64,000 bases of DNA from Amoebidium appalachense (Eukaryota; Ichthyosporea), in contig CAVNZM010000010.1 in the NCBI GenBank assembly GCA_963693365.1, positions 8,928,001 to 8,992,000 on the forward strand, written 5' to 3'. Below, piece by piece: positions 29,458 to 39,078 of this stretch. Position 1 is the stretch's first letter; each line of letters opens with the position of its first letter. The position numbers and the translations under genes are program-made. The notes under the pieces are model-generated. The model ran no database searches and had not been told where the DNA came from. It saw only the letters and a program-made list of their open reading frames with translations.

Positions 29458-31743
29458 CTACAAGGCCGCGGCCGCGTTGGAGGGGGGCTCGTCGTTGCCG
29501 GGGCCGTCGGCGCGATGGCGTCTGCGAGGTGTTTCTTCGTCCCGCCCGTCGCCATCATCCGCCTCCGACCTCCGCCTTTTCTGGGCGGATTGCGACTCGA
29601 ACACTTCCATTAAACCCTTCAACCGGGCGCCGACCCCGGCCTCGATGCGAGATTCTATGTCTTTTTCCAGGTCTTCTTTTTCCTTGACCAGTGCGGCAAT
29701 CTTAGAATATTGGGATTCCAATTTCGATTCCAATTTCTGGTTCCTGTTATGTTCAGTCTCATAGGACTGTTTGAGCTTTGACACCTCCCGTTTGAGGTTG
29801 GCCGCCTTCCCTATCTCGCCAGCGAGTTCCGTCCTGAGTTCTTTAAGTTCCTGCTCGAGGCGTTTTCGCTCCGTTTCCTTGGTCTCCTTCCATTTCGTAT
29901 TTTCGGCTTTGAGTTTGCGAACTTTCTCTTCGAGGCCGTTGATCTTTGTCGAGTCCGCGTTGTTGCGACGTGTGAGCTCCTCGATCTTCGCTTCCTTCTC
30001 CGTGCTAAGCTTCTCTAAGGTTTCCCTCGTCTCTTTTCCTCCCACGACTGCGATCTTCAAATTTTGCTTCAGCGTCGCGCTTTCCTGCTCGAGCTTAACG
30101 ATCTGCGCGCGGTACCGCCCCGAAACCATGCCGACGAGGCGCGTGATGGTGGAAACCACCTCCATAGTGGCCACGGAGTCGCCGCCGAGTAGACCGGATA
30201 GGTCGCTCAAGGGGTCGGCTGAGGGTGGGAGTGCGAGGCGCGCGGGCCGTCTAACGTCTTGCTCCTGCTCCTCCGCTCGCTCCTTCTCAGTCTCTCGTTC
30301 TCGTTCGAACTCTCGCTCCGCTCCCTTGTTCTCTTCACGCTCATCTCGCTCCGTTCCCTCGTTCTGTGGATCTTGTTCCAAATCTCGCTCCTCTCGCACT
30401 TGCTCCTCTCTCTCCTTCTCTTGCTCCTTCTCTCGCTCCATCTCTCGTTCCTTCTCTCGCACTCGCTCCTCCGCTTGCTCCTTCTCTCGGTCCTTCTCTC
30501 GCTCCTTCTCTCGCACTCGCTCCTCCGCTTGCTCCTTCTCTCGCTCCATCTCTCGCTCCTTCTTCTCTCGCTCCTTCTTCTCTCGTTCAATCTCTCGCTC
30601 CTTCTCTCGCTCCTTCTTCTCTCGCTCCTTCTCTCGCTCCATCTCTCGCTCCTTCTTCTCTCGCTCCATCTCTCGCTCCTTCTCTCGTTCCATCTCTCGC
30701 TCCTTCTCTCTCTTGTTGTCCTCTCGATCCTTTCGCTTCTTTCGCTCCATTTCTCGATCTTTCTCTCGACCTTGCTCTCTCTCTCGGTTAATTCGCGCCT
30801 CCCCTCGCCGCTGACTCTGCAGCTGTTTCTGTTGCTGGGCCCCAGCAGGCGAATGGAACAGTCCGGTCGTGGAAAATGGTTGGTGTTGCCCCGTGTGTGC
30901 CCCAGGAGAGAAGAGTCGTGGCTGTGCAAATGGTATAGGCTGTGGAGAGGCCTGCAGAGGCCGTGTCATTGGTTGTGGCTGAAACCCGAATTGCCGAGGG
31001 TCGAGAGTGTTGGGTAGAATTGGTCTGTTTTTGGTGCCGCCGGTCGTGGTTTGGGGTCCCGTGGTGGGAGCTGCCGGGGATGCAGAGGACGGTGCTGTCA
31101 GGGGTGGAAGATCGAACGGGGATGCAGAGGACGGTGCTGTCGCGGGTGGAAGATTGATATCGGGAAACCAATCTACAGGAAAATCAATCACTTCCTCTTG
31201 TGGGAGCAACCACTCGAAACTTTCAATCGCCAACCAATCTATGTCCTGGGGCGGAATTGTCATCGAAGGGCGGAAAGTCTTTCCGGGTGTAAAACGTTGC
31301 AAAAATGTTGCCAATGAACACGGATAAACCCACGTGTTCACACCGGTCAAACGTGTAGCCGTTAAAGGTTCAACATAGAGGACTTTCAACTCATCGGCTA
31401 CATGCCTTAGTATCCCGGCTGCTTTTCTCAGGCGGAGGAAATCAGAAAGCGAAGGTGTCGTGATGTGTTCATCTGGCTGTGTGCGCGATGAAGAATGTGA
31501 AGCAACGTGAATGAAATGGTGGAACGGCGTATTTGGTCCTGTTTTTGTAGAAGGTACACAAACGTGGTTGTGGTCTTCTGTGCACTCGCCCAACGCGCAC
31601 GATTTATCTATAGTCACATCCAAAAACACATCATCTCCCCTCGTCACTAACGCTGCCTCAAAATATCGATCTTCACCAACTCTGACTCCAATAGTGCCTG
31701 GGGCGTACAGGCGCAATAAGCATGCAAACTGTGCTCGGTCCAT
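29458..31743 (-). CDS. Large coiled-coil protein with Glu/Arg repeats, 761 aa
   Basis: ATG 31743, TAG 29458. Residues 1-185 are globular with several Cys and His (ALGECTEDHNHVC). Residues about 186-310 are Pro/Thr/Gln-rich. Residues about 315-500 (DNA 30245-30790) consist of repeated E-R-E-K-E-R/E-R-E-M-E-R units, followed by a long heptad-like coiled coil and a basic tail ending with RRRHRADG. The DNA under the repeats is CT-rich (TCTCGCTCC), so frames on the other strand and in the other minus frames are shadows. A structural or scaffold role is likely; no family is recognised. Confidence 0.7.
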   Translation of the reverse strand: MDRAQFACLLRLYAPGTIGVRVGEDRYFEAALVTRGDDVFLDVTIDKSCALGECTEDHNHVCVPSTKTGPNTPFHHFIHVASHSSSRTQPDEHITTPSLSDFLRLRKAAGILRHVADELKVLYVEPLTATRLTGVNTWVYPCSLATFLQRFTPGKTFRPSMTIPPQDIDWLAIESFEWLLPQEEVIDFPVDWFPDINLPPATAPSSASPFDLPPLTAPSSASPAAPTTGPQTTTGGTKNRPILPNTLDPRQFGFQPQPMTRPLQASPQPIPFAQPRLFSPGAHTGQHQPFSTTGLFHSPAGAQQQKQLQSQRRGEARINREREQGREKDREMERKKRKDREDNKREKEREMEREKEREMEREKKEREMEREKEREKKEREKEREIEREKKEREKKEREMEREKEQAEERVREKEREKDREKEQAEERVREKEREMEREKEQEKEREEQVREERDLEQDPQNEGTERDEREENKGAEREFERERETEKERAEEQEQDVRRPARLALPPSADPLSDLSGLLGGDSVATMEVVSTITRLVGMVSGRYRAQIVKLEQESATLKQNLKIAVVGGKETRETLEKLSTEKEAKIEELTRRNNADSTKINGLEEKVRKLKAENTKWKETKETERKRLEQELKELRTELAGEIGKAANLKREVSKLKQSYETEHNRNQKLESKLESQYSKIAALVKEKEDLEKDIESRIEAGVGARLKGLMEVFESQSAQKRRRSEADDGDGRDEETPRRRHRADGPGNDEPPSNAAAAL

Positions 31744-32160
31744 ATCTCGCGGAGTCTACGAATTCTTACGCATTTTCGGCCTAGCGATTTAGTACATTGT
31801 GGCAGCTTATTTGGCCAGGGCTGGGTTTTGTACGTTTTTTTTTATCAAAGAGCCGCGCAGCCAATCGTTCACTTCCGATGAACCAACAACCAATCGTTAT
31901 TTCGATTGGAAATCGGTGATTGGATGATATTCAGCCAACAAATGGGCTGTTGCCATGTGTCATTAATGATTGGTTTGTCGAAATGTCTCGCATTTTTCTT
32001 GACTTGTTGGATCGCTGATCTTCAACCAGTCATATATCTACAAATTGCTTTTCTGTTATTTTAATTGGCTAGACGTCATGCAAGTGTTTTGGGCTAAAAG
32101 ATTCCCGTGCTGTGATTGGTTGCTCAATCGTATCACGTTGGAAGATGCATCGGTATGTTG
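31744..32160. promoter_or_regulatory. Spacer with clustered CCAAT/ATTGG boxes
   Basis: At least six CCAAT or ATTGG boxes between 31860 and 32125 (for example CCAATCGTT at 31861 and 31890, ATTGG at 31905, 31918 and 31969). It lies upstream of the minus-strand coiled-coil gene. No coding frame. Confidence 0.5.
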
Positions 32161-32165
32161 TTTTT

Positions 32166-32171
32166 GCTTTA
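32166..32171 (-). terminator. Poly(A) signal for the 141-aa gene
   Basis: AATAAA on the minus strand, 24 nt after the stop at 32195. Confidence 0.5.
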
Positions 32172-32194
32172 TTGAGTCTCTCGGGTCGGACGTT

Positions 32195-32620
32195 CTACTC
32201 CGAGTCGCCGTCGTCGAGGATGGAATCTGTTTCTATATAGTTGTCCTTGTCGACGTGTTTGAGTGATTGCTTTGTGGCGAGGTCTTTGTCCGGTATGGCA
32301 GTCAGGAAGGATACCAGGTCGTTGGCCTTTTTCGTGTCCTTGAAGTACGTTTCGAGCTGACGGCGGAGATACTGTTCGCTTAGTTGTGGCTTTTTGATTG
32401 ATTCTTGAAGAATCAGAAGGTCTTTCGTGGGAAGCTCGAGTGACCTGACATTTCCAGACGACATGTACTTCAGAATGGCCTTCTTTATAGTATTCATTTT
32501 CTTGGTAACAGGTTTTGTCTGTGCCGCGTGCTCCTTGATCTGTGCGTGGAGGGTTGCATAGTCACGCAAAACGCCCTTCAAGCTCTCTACATTGGAGATC
32601 TCGGTGTTTGGTTTTCCCAT
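32195..32620 (-). CDS. Small helical protein, DUF5760-like, 141 aa
   Basis: ATG 32620, TAG 32195. It begins with a helix-rich stretch (LKGVLRDYATLHAQIKEHA, then KPVTKKMNTIKKAILKYM), a strand (SLELPTKDLLILQES), and QLSEQYLRRQLETYF, ending in an acidic tail. This order resembles the short DUF5760-type proteins found in several families of large eukaryotic DNA viruses; the comparison is from memory and moderate. AATAAA follows. Confidence 0.55.
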   Translation of the reverse strand: MGKPNTEISNVESLKGVLRDYATLHAQIKEHAAQTKPVTKKMNTIKKAILKYMSSGNVRSLELPTKDLLILQESIKKPQLSEQYLRRQLETYFKDTKKANDLVSFLTAIPDKDLATKQSLKHVDKDNYIETDSILDDGDSE

Positions 32621-32672
32621 TTGCTATTACACACACATAATATTTTGTGGTGTTTTCGGCGATGTCGTGGTG

Positions 32673-32744
32673 CTTACGTCATCGAGTCTTGGTTCTGCTT
32701 GCGTCATCGAGTCTTGTTCTGCTTGCGTCATCGACGATTATAAA
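32673..32744 (+). promoter_or_regulatory. Three ~24-bp direct repeats and a TATA box
   Basis: CTTGCGTCATCGAGTCTTG-type units start at 32673, 32698 and 32722 and end at TATAAA (32739-32744). The A of the first possible ATG (32744) is the last base of the TATA box. Confidence 0.5.
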
Positions 32745-34054
32745 TGACGATGTCATCGACCGCGAGCCCGACGTTTCGATCATTGGTTGGATTTGTCCGT
32801 GTGAACCCCATGATGCGTTTTGCGACGACCGGGGCGAGTTGTGTGCCGCTGTGCTTTTTCAACCATCCTGTCGAAGGAGCCTCCGTGTTCCTAGCCCGAC
32901 CCCGTGCCTACAATCCATTTGGGGGTGTCGAGAGGTGGAGCCTTGAGACGGGCCCCGTTGGCTTCGCGAGCGCTGGTCTGGCGCGGTTTTGCGAGTTGAC
33001 CACAGCGTACGTCGTGCTGGTGGTCGATTATCCGACGTTTGTTGTGTGGGGCAAATGTACAATCTCGTTGGTTAATCGCCATCGCGCGGAACCTGGCGTT
33101 GGCCAATCAGCGGTGCTGCGCGCGTCACCGGGCAGTGCAAACGCGGATAGGCGGGTTGGGGCCGCGTCGGGTGACATACTCGCGCTGGACGTCTTGCTGC
33201 CGTTCGATGTAACCGGTGCGCGTCTCGTTGGATACAGCGGTCGCCACGGGGTCGTGGTATTTTTGATCCACAGCAGCCCAGATCTGGGTGACTGGGCCTG
33301 TCCGCAGCTCCGGGGATATGGGACCGGTACTGCCGGGGCTGGGAAAGGACCCGGGTTGCCGCTTTGGTCGATGGACCGACATGTGGTCTCCGAGCATCCG
33401 TGTTCTGTGGGCGACTCACTTGTTGTGTTGTGTCGGGGAGAGCGAGGATCGACGTTTGTTGTGTCGGTTGATTGGGTCACGGGTGCGCGGAACTGGAGTG
33501 TCTGTCTGGGTGGGTGGATGGGCGCGATGGGGGTGTTGTCGGTGTCGAGTGTCGATATCCGTGTTCTGTACCACAATCATGCGCCAGGTGAGGACGGGAC
33601 GCTCGCGGTGGTGGACGCGATCGGTCTGCGGGACGGCCGACTTCTTGGGGAATGCAGAGTGGATATGCTGACGACTGGTAGACCTCATTGGTGGGGTGAT
33701 GAAGTCGGGTGTGCATTCTGTTCAAAGGCACCCCTCGAGCCCACACATCGATACTTTGCCAAGCGTGCGTTATGTACTTGTTGGGTGGATATGTACGAGA
33801 GGACGGTGTTGTGCCGCGGGGGCGACCGATTGTATGTTGGTCGCCTGGGTTTCAGTAGAGGGGATAGCGATGTGCTGATATACGAAGTCGGCGCTGACGA
33901 TGTGGTGCGTCTTGTCAGCCAGCATCGCGTGTTTCTGGATGGTGTCGTGCACGCGCTGACCATGAGTGTCGCCAGTCGATTCGTTGTTTTGGGGGCACAC
34001 GTGACCGCCGATGGAGGGAGTATCTTTCAGGTTTTTCGGTGGAAGATCGAGTGA
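32744..34054 (+). CDS. Beta-rich, propeller-like protein, up to 436 aa
   Basis: The longest frame starts at ATG 32744, but this overlaps the TATA box, so translation more probably begins at the paired ATGs at 32810/32813, giving about 414 residues; stop at 34054. The sequence is a series of short strands with recurring G/W/D positions (for example VVVDYPTFVVWGKC, FVVSVDWVTGARNWS, LYVGRLGF, DDVVRLVSQHRVFLDG, IFQVFRWKIE), which suggests a beta-propeller without clear WD or Kelch signatures. No transmembrane segment. Function unknown. Confidence 0.6.
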   Translation: MTMSSTASPTFRSLVGFVRVNPMMRFATTGASCVPLCFFNHPVEGASVFLARPRAYNPFGGVERWSLETGPVGFASAGLARFCELTTAYVVLVVDYPTFVVWGKCTISLVNRHRAEPGVGQSAVLRASPGSANADRRVGAASGDILALDVLLPFDVTGARLVGYSGRHGVVVFLIHSSPDLGDWACPQLRGYGTGTAGAGKGPGLPLWSMDRHVVSEHPCSVGDSLVVLCRGERGSTFVVSVDWVTGARNWSVCLGGWMGAMGVLSVSSVDIRVLYHNHAPGEDGTLAVVDAIGLRDGRLLGECRVDMLTTGRPHWWGDEVGCAFCSKAPLEPTHRYFAKRALCTCWVDMYERTVLCRGGDRLYVGRLGFSRGDSDVLIYEVGADDVVRLVSQHRVFLDGVVHALTMSVASRFVVLGAHVTADGGSIFQVFRWKIE

Positions 34055-34358
34055 TGTGTGGGCTACTATTGCCCGGTGTACTAACGATTTGAAGCTACAC
34101 AGCTGGCTATTTTTGCTTTCGTGCTCGCTTATTAGTATTCAATTTACACACCATGTTCTGTCATTTGGTTTCGGTGTTGGCACTAAGATATGTAATTGCA
34201 CACCGACATGTGTCGACGGTTCATAGTCTTTGCTTCTGTTTGCCAGCACTGCCAAAGTTTGTATCCATCAAACATTATATATAAACTGTATCTGTATCTG
34301 TGTGTTGTTCCCCGTTCCGTGCATGCTCGATAATAGCAAGTAAAATAATGGGTTAGTC
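34055..34358. other. Convergent spacer, no gene seen
   Basis: AT-rich sequence between the stop codons of a plus-strand and a minus-strand gene. Confidence 0.5.
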
Positions 34359-35340
34359 TCATATGACCACTGATTCGATGTATCCTCGGGTGGGTGCGGC
34401 GTCCCTTGCAGGGCAGCCATGTGTGTGTTGCGTTTGTGTTGTGGATTGTGCGTACAGGTCGAGCTTGCGTTCGTGGCCGACAAAGAAATTTGTCGTGAGG
34501 GTCGCGATTGTTCGGCTTGACGCGAGTGTCACTTGGTATGCCTTGAGGGATGCACATGCAAATGCTTTGTCGTCGAAGAAAGACTCGCATCTCGCCAGTG
34601 TTTTTGAGATTGTTGTCGAGCCGGATTTGACGGCCGTGACCGTTCCACAGTCGTGCAGTGGAAACGCAACATATGTGCCTTCAAAAGCACCCTTGACGGT
34701 CCAACAAGGGCTCTGTTTGTCTCCAGAGAAGTGGATCAGTCCTGAAGATATTGCCCCGTGAACTGTCCCGTCGTATGTCATCCACGGAGACGATCCGTGT
34801 GTGAATACGCGGCCGCCGTGTACATCCAGAAATGCAATTCTATGGATGTTTGGGTCCCTCGATGTGGCCGTTTTCTGTTGGGGTTCGTTATTTTCCTGGT
34901 AGAGTCTTTTGTAATTGGCGAGTTCGTGGTGAAGCCTAATGTTATCCTTTTCCGTCTCTTGTAATGAATTTATAAGCCTGTTCTGATTATTTAAGAGCTT
35001 GATCGCATTGCTTATTTGCGATATGATATTTTCCAATTCCTTCTCGAGTGGATCGTCTTTGGGTTTTTTCTGTTGTGCCTGGTTGCAAATGAGCAGCCAT
35101 CGTCGTGAAATGGTTCAAAATTTTGAGTGTCTGTGTGGAGGTTCTGTTAAACATGTTTATTATATTTTTAATGTCGTCTATTTTGTTTGGGTCGTCGACA
35201 TCAGTGCCACCCCCAACTGTTCCCGATCCAGCGGTGTCGCTTTCTTTTGGCATTTTCGATAACAATCTGACGATGTCATCGTGTGTGGCGCTCAGTGAAT
35301 TCCGAATTCCGCTTAGAATTTCTTCGTTGTCGGTTGACAT
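34359..35340 (-). pseudogene. Coiled-coil protein with C-terminal beta-rich domain, one frameshift
   Basis: ATG 35340 (MSTDNEEIL) opens a frame ending at 34987. A second minus frame, lacking any ATG near its start, overlaps it and runs to 34359. The two meet at a run of six A (minus strand, 35064-35069); removing one base joins them into about 325 residues. The joined product has an acidic N-terminus, a central coiled coil (ISNAIKLLNNQNRLINSLQE), and a C-terminal domain with VHGGRVFTHGSSPW and WTVKGAFEGTYV. No family recognised. The break may be a base-calling error. Confidence 0.55.
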
Positions 35341-35419
35341 TTCTGCTTATCATTGCTGTGAAAATATCGGCACCGCCCGAGCGACAAATTATTGGTCTCG
35401 TAACAGACACGCCAATCGG

Positions 35420-36745
35420 CTAGTCTGGTGGGACGGAAACACGGGTTCTGTGTGGCGACCAATCGGAACGCGCGGTTGGGGCGTGGTCGTGGTGACGGGA
35501 CTGCGGTCAAGAGTAGGAGCATCATCGAAGACCCTGTCGTGTCGGACGCGCAATCTGATTGGTGGGACGGAAACACGGGTTCTGTGTGGCGACCAATCGG
35601 AACGCGCGGTTGGGGCGTGGTCGTGGTGACGGGACTGCGGTCAAGAGTAGGAGCATCATCGAAGACCCTGTCGTGTCGGACGCGCAATCTGATTGGTGGG
35701 ACGGAAACACGGGTTCTGTGTGGCGACCAATCGGAACGCGCGGTTGGGGCGTGGTCGTGGTAACGGGACTGCGGTCAAGAGTAGGAGCATCATCGAAGAC
35801 CCTGTCGTGTCGGACGCGCAATCTGATTGGTGGGACGGAAACACGGGTTCTGTGTGGCGACAAATCGGAACGCGCGGTTGGGGCGTGGTCGTGGTGACGG
35901 GACTGCGGTCAAGAGTAGGAGCATCATCGAAGACCCTGTCGTGTCGGACGCGCAATCTGATTGGTGGGACGGAAACACGGGTTCTGTGTGGCGACCAATC
36001 GGAACGCGCGGTTGGGGCGTGGTCGTGGTGACGGGACTGCGGTCAAGAGTAGGAGCATCATCGAAGACCCTGTCGTGTCGGACGCGCAATCTGATTGGTG
36101 GGACGGAAACACGGGTTCTGTGTGGCGACCAATCGGAACGCGCGGTTGGGGCGTGGTCGTGGTGACGGGACAGCGGTCAAGAGTAGGAGCATCATCGAAG
36201 ACCCTGTCGTGTCGGACGCGCAATCTGATTGGTGGGACGGAAACACGGGTTCTGTGTGGCGACAAATCGGAACGCGCGGTTGGGGCGTGGTCGTGGTGAC
36301 GGGACTGCGGTCAAGAGTAGGAGCATCATCGAAGACCCTGTCGTGTCGGACGCGCAATCTGATTGGTGGGACGGAAACACGGGTTCTGTGTGGCGACAAA
36401 TCGGAACGCGCGGTTGGGGCGTGGTCGTGGTGACCGGACTGCGGTCAAGAGTAGGAGCATCATCGAAGACCCTGTCGTGTCGGACGCGCAATCTGATTGG
36501 TGGGACGGAAACACGGGTTCTGTGTGGCGACCAATCGGAACGCGCGGTTGGGGCGTGGTCGTGGTGACGGGACTGCGGTCAAGAGTAGGAGCATCATCGA
36601 AGACCCTGTCGTGTCGGACGCGCAATCTGATTGGTGGGACGGAAACACGGGTTCTGTGTGGCGACCAATCGGAACGCGCGGTTGGGGCGTGGTCGTGTGG
36701 TCAAGAGTTCGAAGACCCTATCGTGTCGAACGCGCAATCTGATGT
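35420..36745. repeat. 134-bp tandem array, ten copies, CCAAT-bearing
   Basis: Ten units with an exact 134-nt period, judged from GGACGGAAACACGGGTTCTG recurring every 134 nt from about 35430; the last is truncated. Each unit carries ATTGGT and, about 35 nt on, ACCAAT, an inverted pair of CCAAT boxes; in three units the second is mutated to ACAAAT (near 35860, 36262, 36396). The array lies between the minus-strand gene starting at 35340 and the plus-strand gene starting at 36979. All frames are open because 134 is not a multiple of three and the unit lacks stops; they are not genes. Confidence 0.95.
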
Positions 36746-36884
36746 GTGATATTTCTGTTGTTGTTTTTTTTTGTTATTCTATCCTCCTTCTGTGATTGGT
36801 GTACAACAATCTTAAACCGGGCGGTCCAATTAATGGATGTCTCTTGATACTTTGTTTTTGTCGCTACGTTGTGTGTCTCCTGGC

Positions 36885-36890
36885 TATAAG
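36885..36890 (+). promoter_or_regulatory. TATA-like box
   Basis: TATAAG 94 nt before the ATG at 36979, downstream of the 134-bp array and of an ATTGG box at 36796. Confidence 0.5.
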
Positions 36891-36978
36891 AAGTGTTGCG
36901 TGTGTGTCAGTATGCTCATCCTACAGTCGCAGCTTTCTCTTCACATCTACTCTAGCTCTCAACGAGGCTGTTTTCAAC

Positions 36979-38176
36979 ATGTCTAACCTTAGCTCTCGAG
37001 ACTACGACTTGGGGGTTGATGGTGCTGCAATCGAGGCGGCCCTTGCCATTCCTAGGAATGTCAAAAACCTTGTGCGCGTTGCTGGGTTCGGATGTGTTGT
37101 CCGTGATCTGATGGCTACTTTTGCCGACTATACCCACGACGAGGGGCTCAAGGAAATCCTTTCTGCTATCAAGTGTATGTTACCTGAAGGGATACCGCAA
37201 TACCCGAGGGGTTTCACTTCAGAAGACGAAGAGAGTCTGAGGACCGCCATCGTTTCTTACTGCAAGAGTAGCAACCGCAACGCCAAGATTGCTCGGAATG
37301 TCGAATCACGTGCCGGTGATCTCGCCCAGTCTATGGGTGCCGCCCCCATGGCCCCGCCTCAAGATGTCGCCCCCATCGCCCCGCCTCAAGATGTCGCCCC
37401 CATGGTTCCGCCTCAAGATGTCGACACCGAGATGGCCGAGCAAGACCCAGATGATACTAAGGCGGGTGATCACAATTCGGCAAGGAGCTCCAGTAGTAGG
37501 TCTGATACCGAATCGTCTTCGTCTTCATCTGATGACGATGACAACGATGACAACGATGACAACGATGACAACAAGGGGGCTATCTGTCTCAAAGAGTTCT
37601 ACAGTCTTATGCAGAAGAATCGTGAGAGCCAGGACAACGTGGTTATCGATGTGCCAGCCTCGCGGTTTGCTATGTTCGATGAACTGGGCAATCCGATCTT
37701 TGTCGAGTCACGCCATCCAATCGCCGACCCCCAAACCGCTCCGATCGATGTTTCCTCTGACGATGACACCACTCAAGATCGTCCGCCTGTCGCTCAGCCC
37801 GTCGTCTCTAATGGGATCAGTAAGACCACTGGCCGCAAGTTGGCGATTCCATCGGTGGGCAAGACCCCCCCCGGGACTGCCGAGGCACTTCGGAAGATCG
37901 CGAATGCCGGTGTTCAAAAGCACTCCAAGCCCAAGAAGTCTAAGCCCAAGAAGTCTAAGAAGTCTAAGTCGGCTCCCTCGCCCGCCCGCACCCAACAACA
38001 TTGCCGACTGTAATAACCCAGAGAGTAGAAAACGTGCATTTTCTGAATATATGGATACTTGCAAGAATATTTGTAAACTGGTAAAGAAGAATATATTGAC
38101 AGAGGAGCAGGCTAAACAGTTTAAAATTGCGGCCTGGCAGAAGAGAATCGAAGACGAGTCAAAGCCTGATGAATAG
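36979..38176 (+). pseudogene. Acidic/Ser-rich and Lys-rich protein, probable late frameshift
   Basis: ATG 36979; the first frame stops at 38013 after 344 codons. Residues 1-115 are globular and helical; then three copies of a PPQDVAP unit (about 118-145), a Ser/Asp tract (SSSSSSDDDD with repeated DDN), a second folded part (LKEFYSLMQKN, SRFAMFDELGNPIFVES) and a Lys-rich tail (KPKKSKPKKSKKSK). After the Lys tail the next frame continues for about 55 codons with a convincing charged helix (KNICKLVKKNILTEEQAKQF) to TAG 38176, so a one-base shift near 37975-38000 is likely. The layout suits a nucleic-acid-binding or scaffold protein. No family recognised. Confidence 0.6.
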
Positions 38177-38395
38177 GTTTTGTGTTGCTTTACGATGTGT
38201 TACACGGATGTAAATCATGTCATTAGTGTCGATGTATGCGTGTTCTTAGTCTTAACAGTAGATTCGGCTTCTATTAGTATGCATATGTGTTTCTGTGCTT
38301 GTTTCTTATATCGACTTGGCTTGTCAATATATATATATATATATATATATGTAAAAAGTTTCATTGTGTTGTTACTCGATATGTTTGGTGAATAT
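38177..38395. other. AT-rich spacer with (AT)n
   Basis: T-rich sequence with a short (AT)n at 38327-38351; no gene seen. Confidence 0.5.
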
Positions 38396-38403
38396 TATTA
38401 AAT

Positions 38404-39020
38404 AAACCCCCCCCCCCCCCCCCCCCCGGCCCCCGGCCCCCCTGCCTCGCGTGCCTCGCGTGCCTCACGTGCCTCACCTGCCTCACGTGCCCCCCCCTGC
38501 CTCACGTGCCCCCCCTGCCTCACGTGCCCCCCCCCTGCCTCACCTGCCTCACGTGCCCCCCCTGCCCCCCCCCCCCCCTGCCTCATCTGCCCCCCCCCCT
38601 GCCTCACGTCCCCCCCCCCCTGCCTCACCTGCCCCCCCCTGCCTCACCTGCCCCCCCCCTGCCCGGGTCAAGACTTAGCTCGTGTAGACTTAGCTTTTTT
38701 CTCTCTCTCTCTCTTTTCTCTCTCTCTCTCTCTCTCTCGTGTAGACTTAGCTTTTTTCTCTCTCTCTCTCTTTCCTCTCTCTCTCTCTCTCTCTCGTGTA
38801 GACTTAGCTTTTTTCTCTCTCTCTCTCTTTTCTCTCTCTCTCTCTCTCTCTCGTGTAGACTTAGCTTTTTTCTCTCTCTCTCTCTCGTGTAGACTTAGCT
38901 TTTTTCTCTCTCTCTCTCTCGTGTAGACTTAGCTTTTTTCTCTCTCTCTCTCACCCCACCCCGCGTGCCTCCCGTGCCTCCTGTGCCTCCTGTGCCTCCT
39001 GTGCCTCCTGTGCCTCCTGT
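38404..39020. repeat. Poly(C), TGCCTCACGTGCC and CT-rich repeats
   Basis: A C-run at 38404-38427, then TGCCTCACGTGCCCCCC-type units to 38660, then six repeats of GTGTAGACTTAGCTTTTTT each followed by (CT)n (38679-38950), then TGCCTCCTG units to 39020. Pro/His and Leu/Ser frames here are artefacts. Confidence 0.85.
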
Positions 39021-39022
39021 GC

Positions 39023-39044
39023 ATTCCCCGTTCCCCGTTCCCCG
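39023..39044. repeat. Flanking repeat, right of stop of HNH-AP2 gene
   Basis: TGCCTCCTG units followed by CCCCGTTCCCCGTTCCCC; the same composition occurs beyond the gene start at 40000-40085. Confidence 0.6.
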
Positions 39045-39078
39045 GCCTGTTTCTGATTGGTTTCTTGTCTTTACTTTA

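Noticed and set aside
29771-31017. Plus-strand frames rich in Ser/Arg/Phe or Leu/Ser opposite the coiled-coil gene
   Set aside because: Shadows of the E/R repeat in CT-rich DNA; the minus frame has a start, sensible domain changes and a non-repetitive N-terminus.
35420-36745. CRISPR array
   Set aside because: No conserved-repeat/variable-spacer alternation: the whole 134-bp unit is conserved, and the context is eukaryotic.
35428-36749. Series of similar 112-codon frames
   Set aside because: They repeat every 134 nt and rotate through all frames; they are the satellite unit and not a repeated gene.
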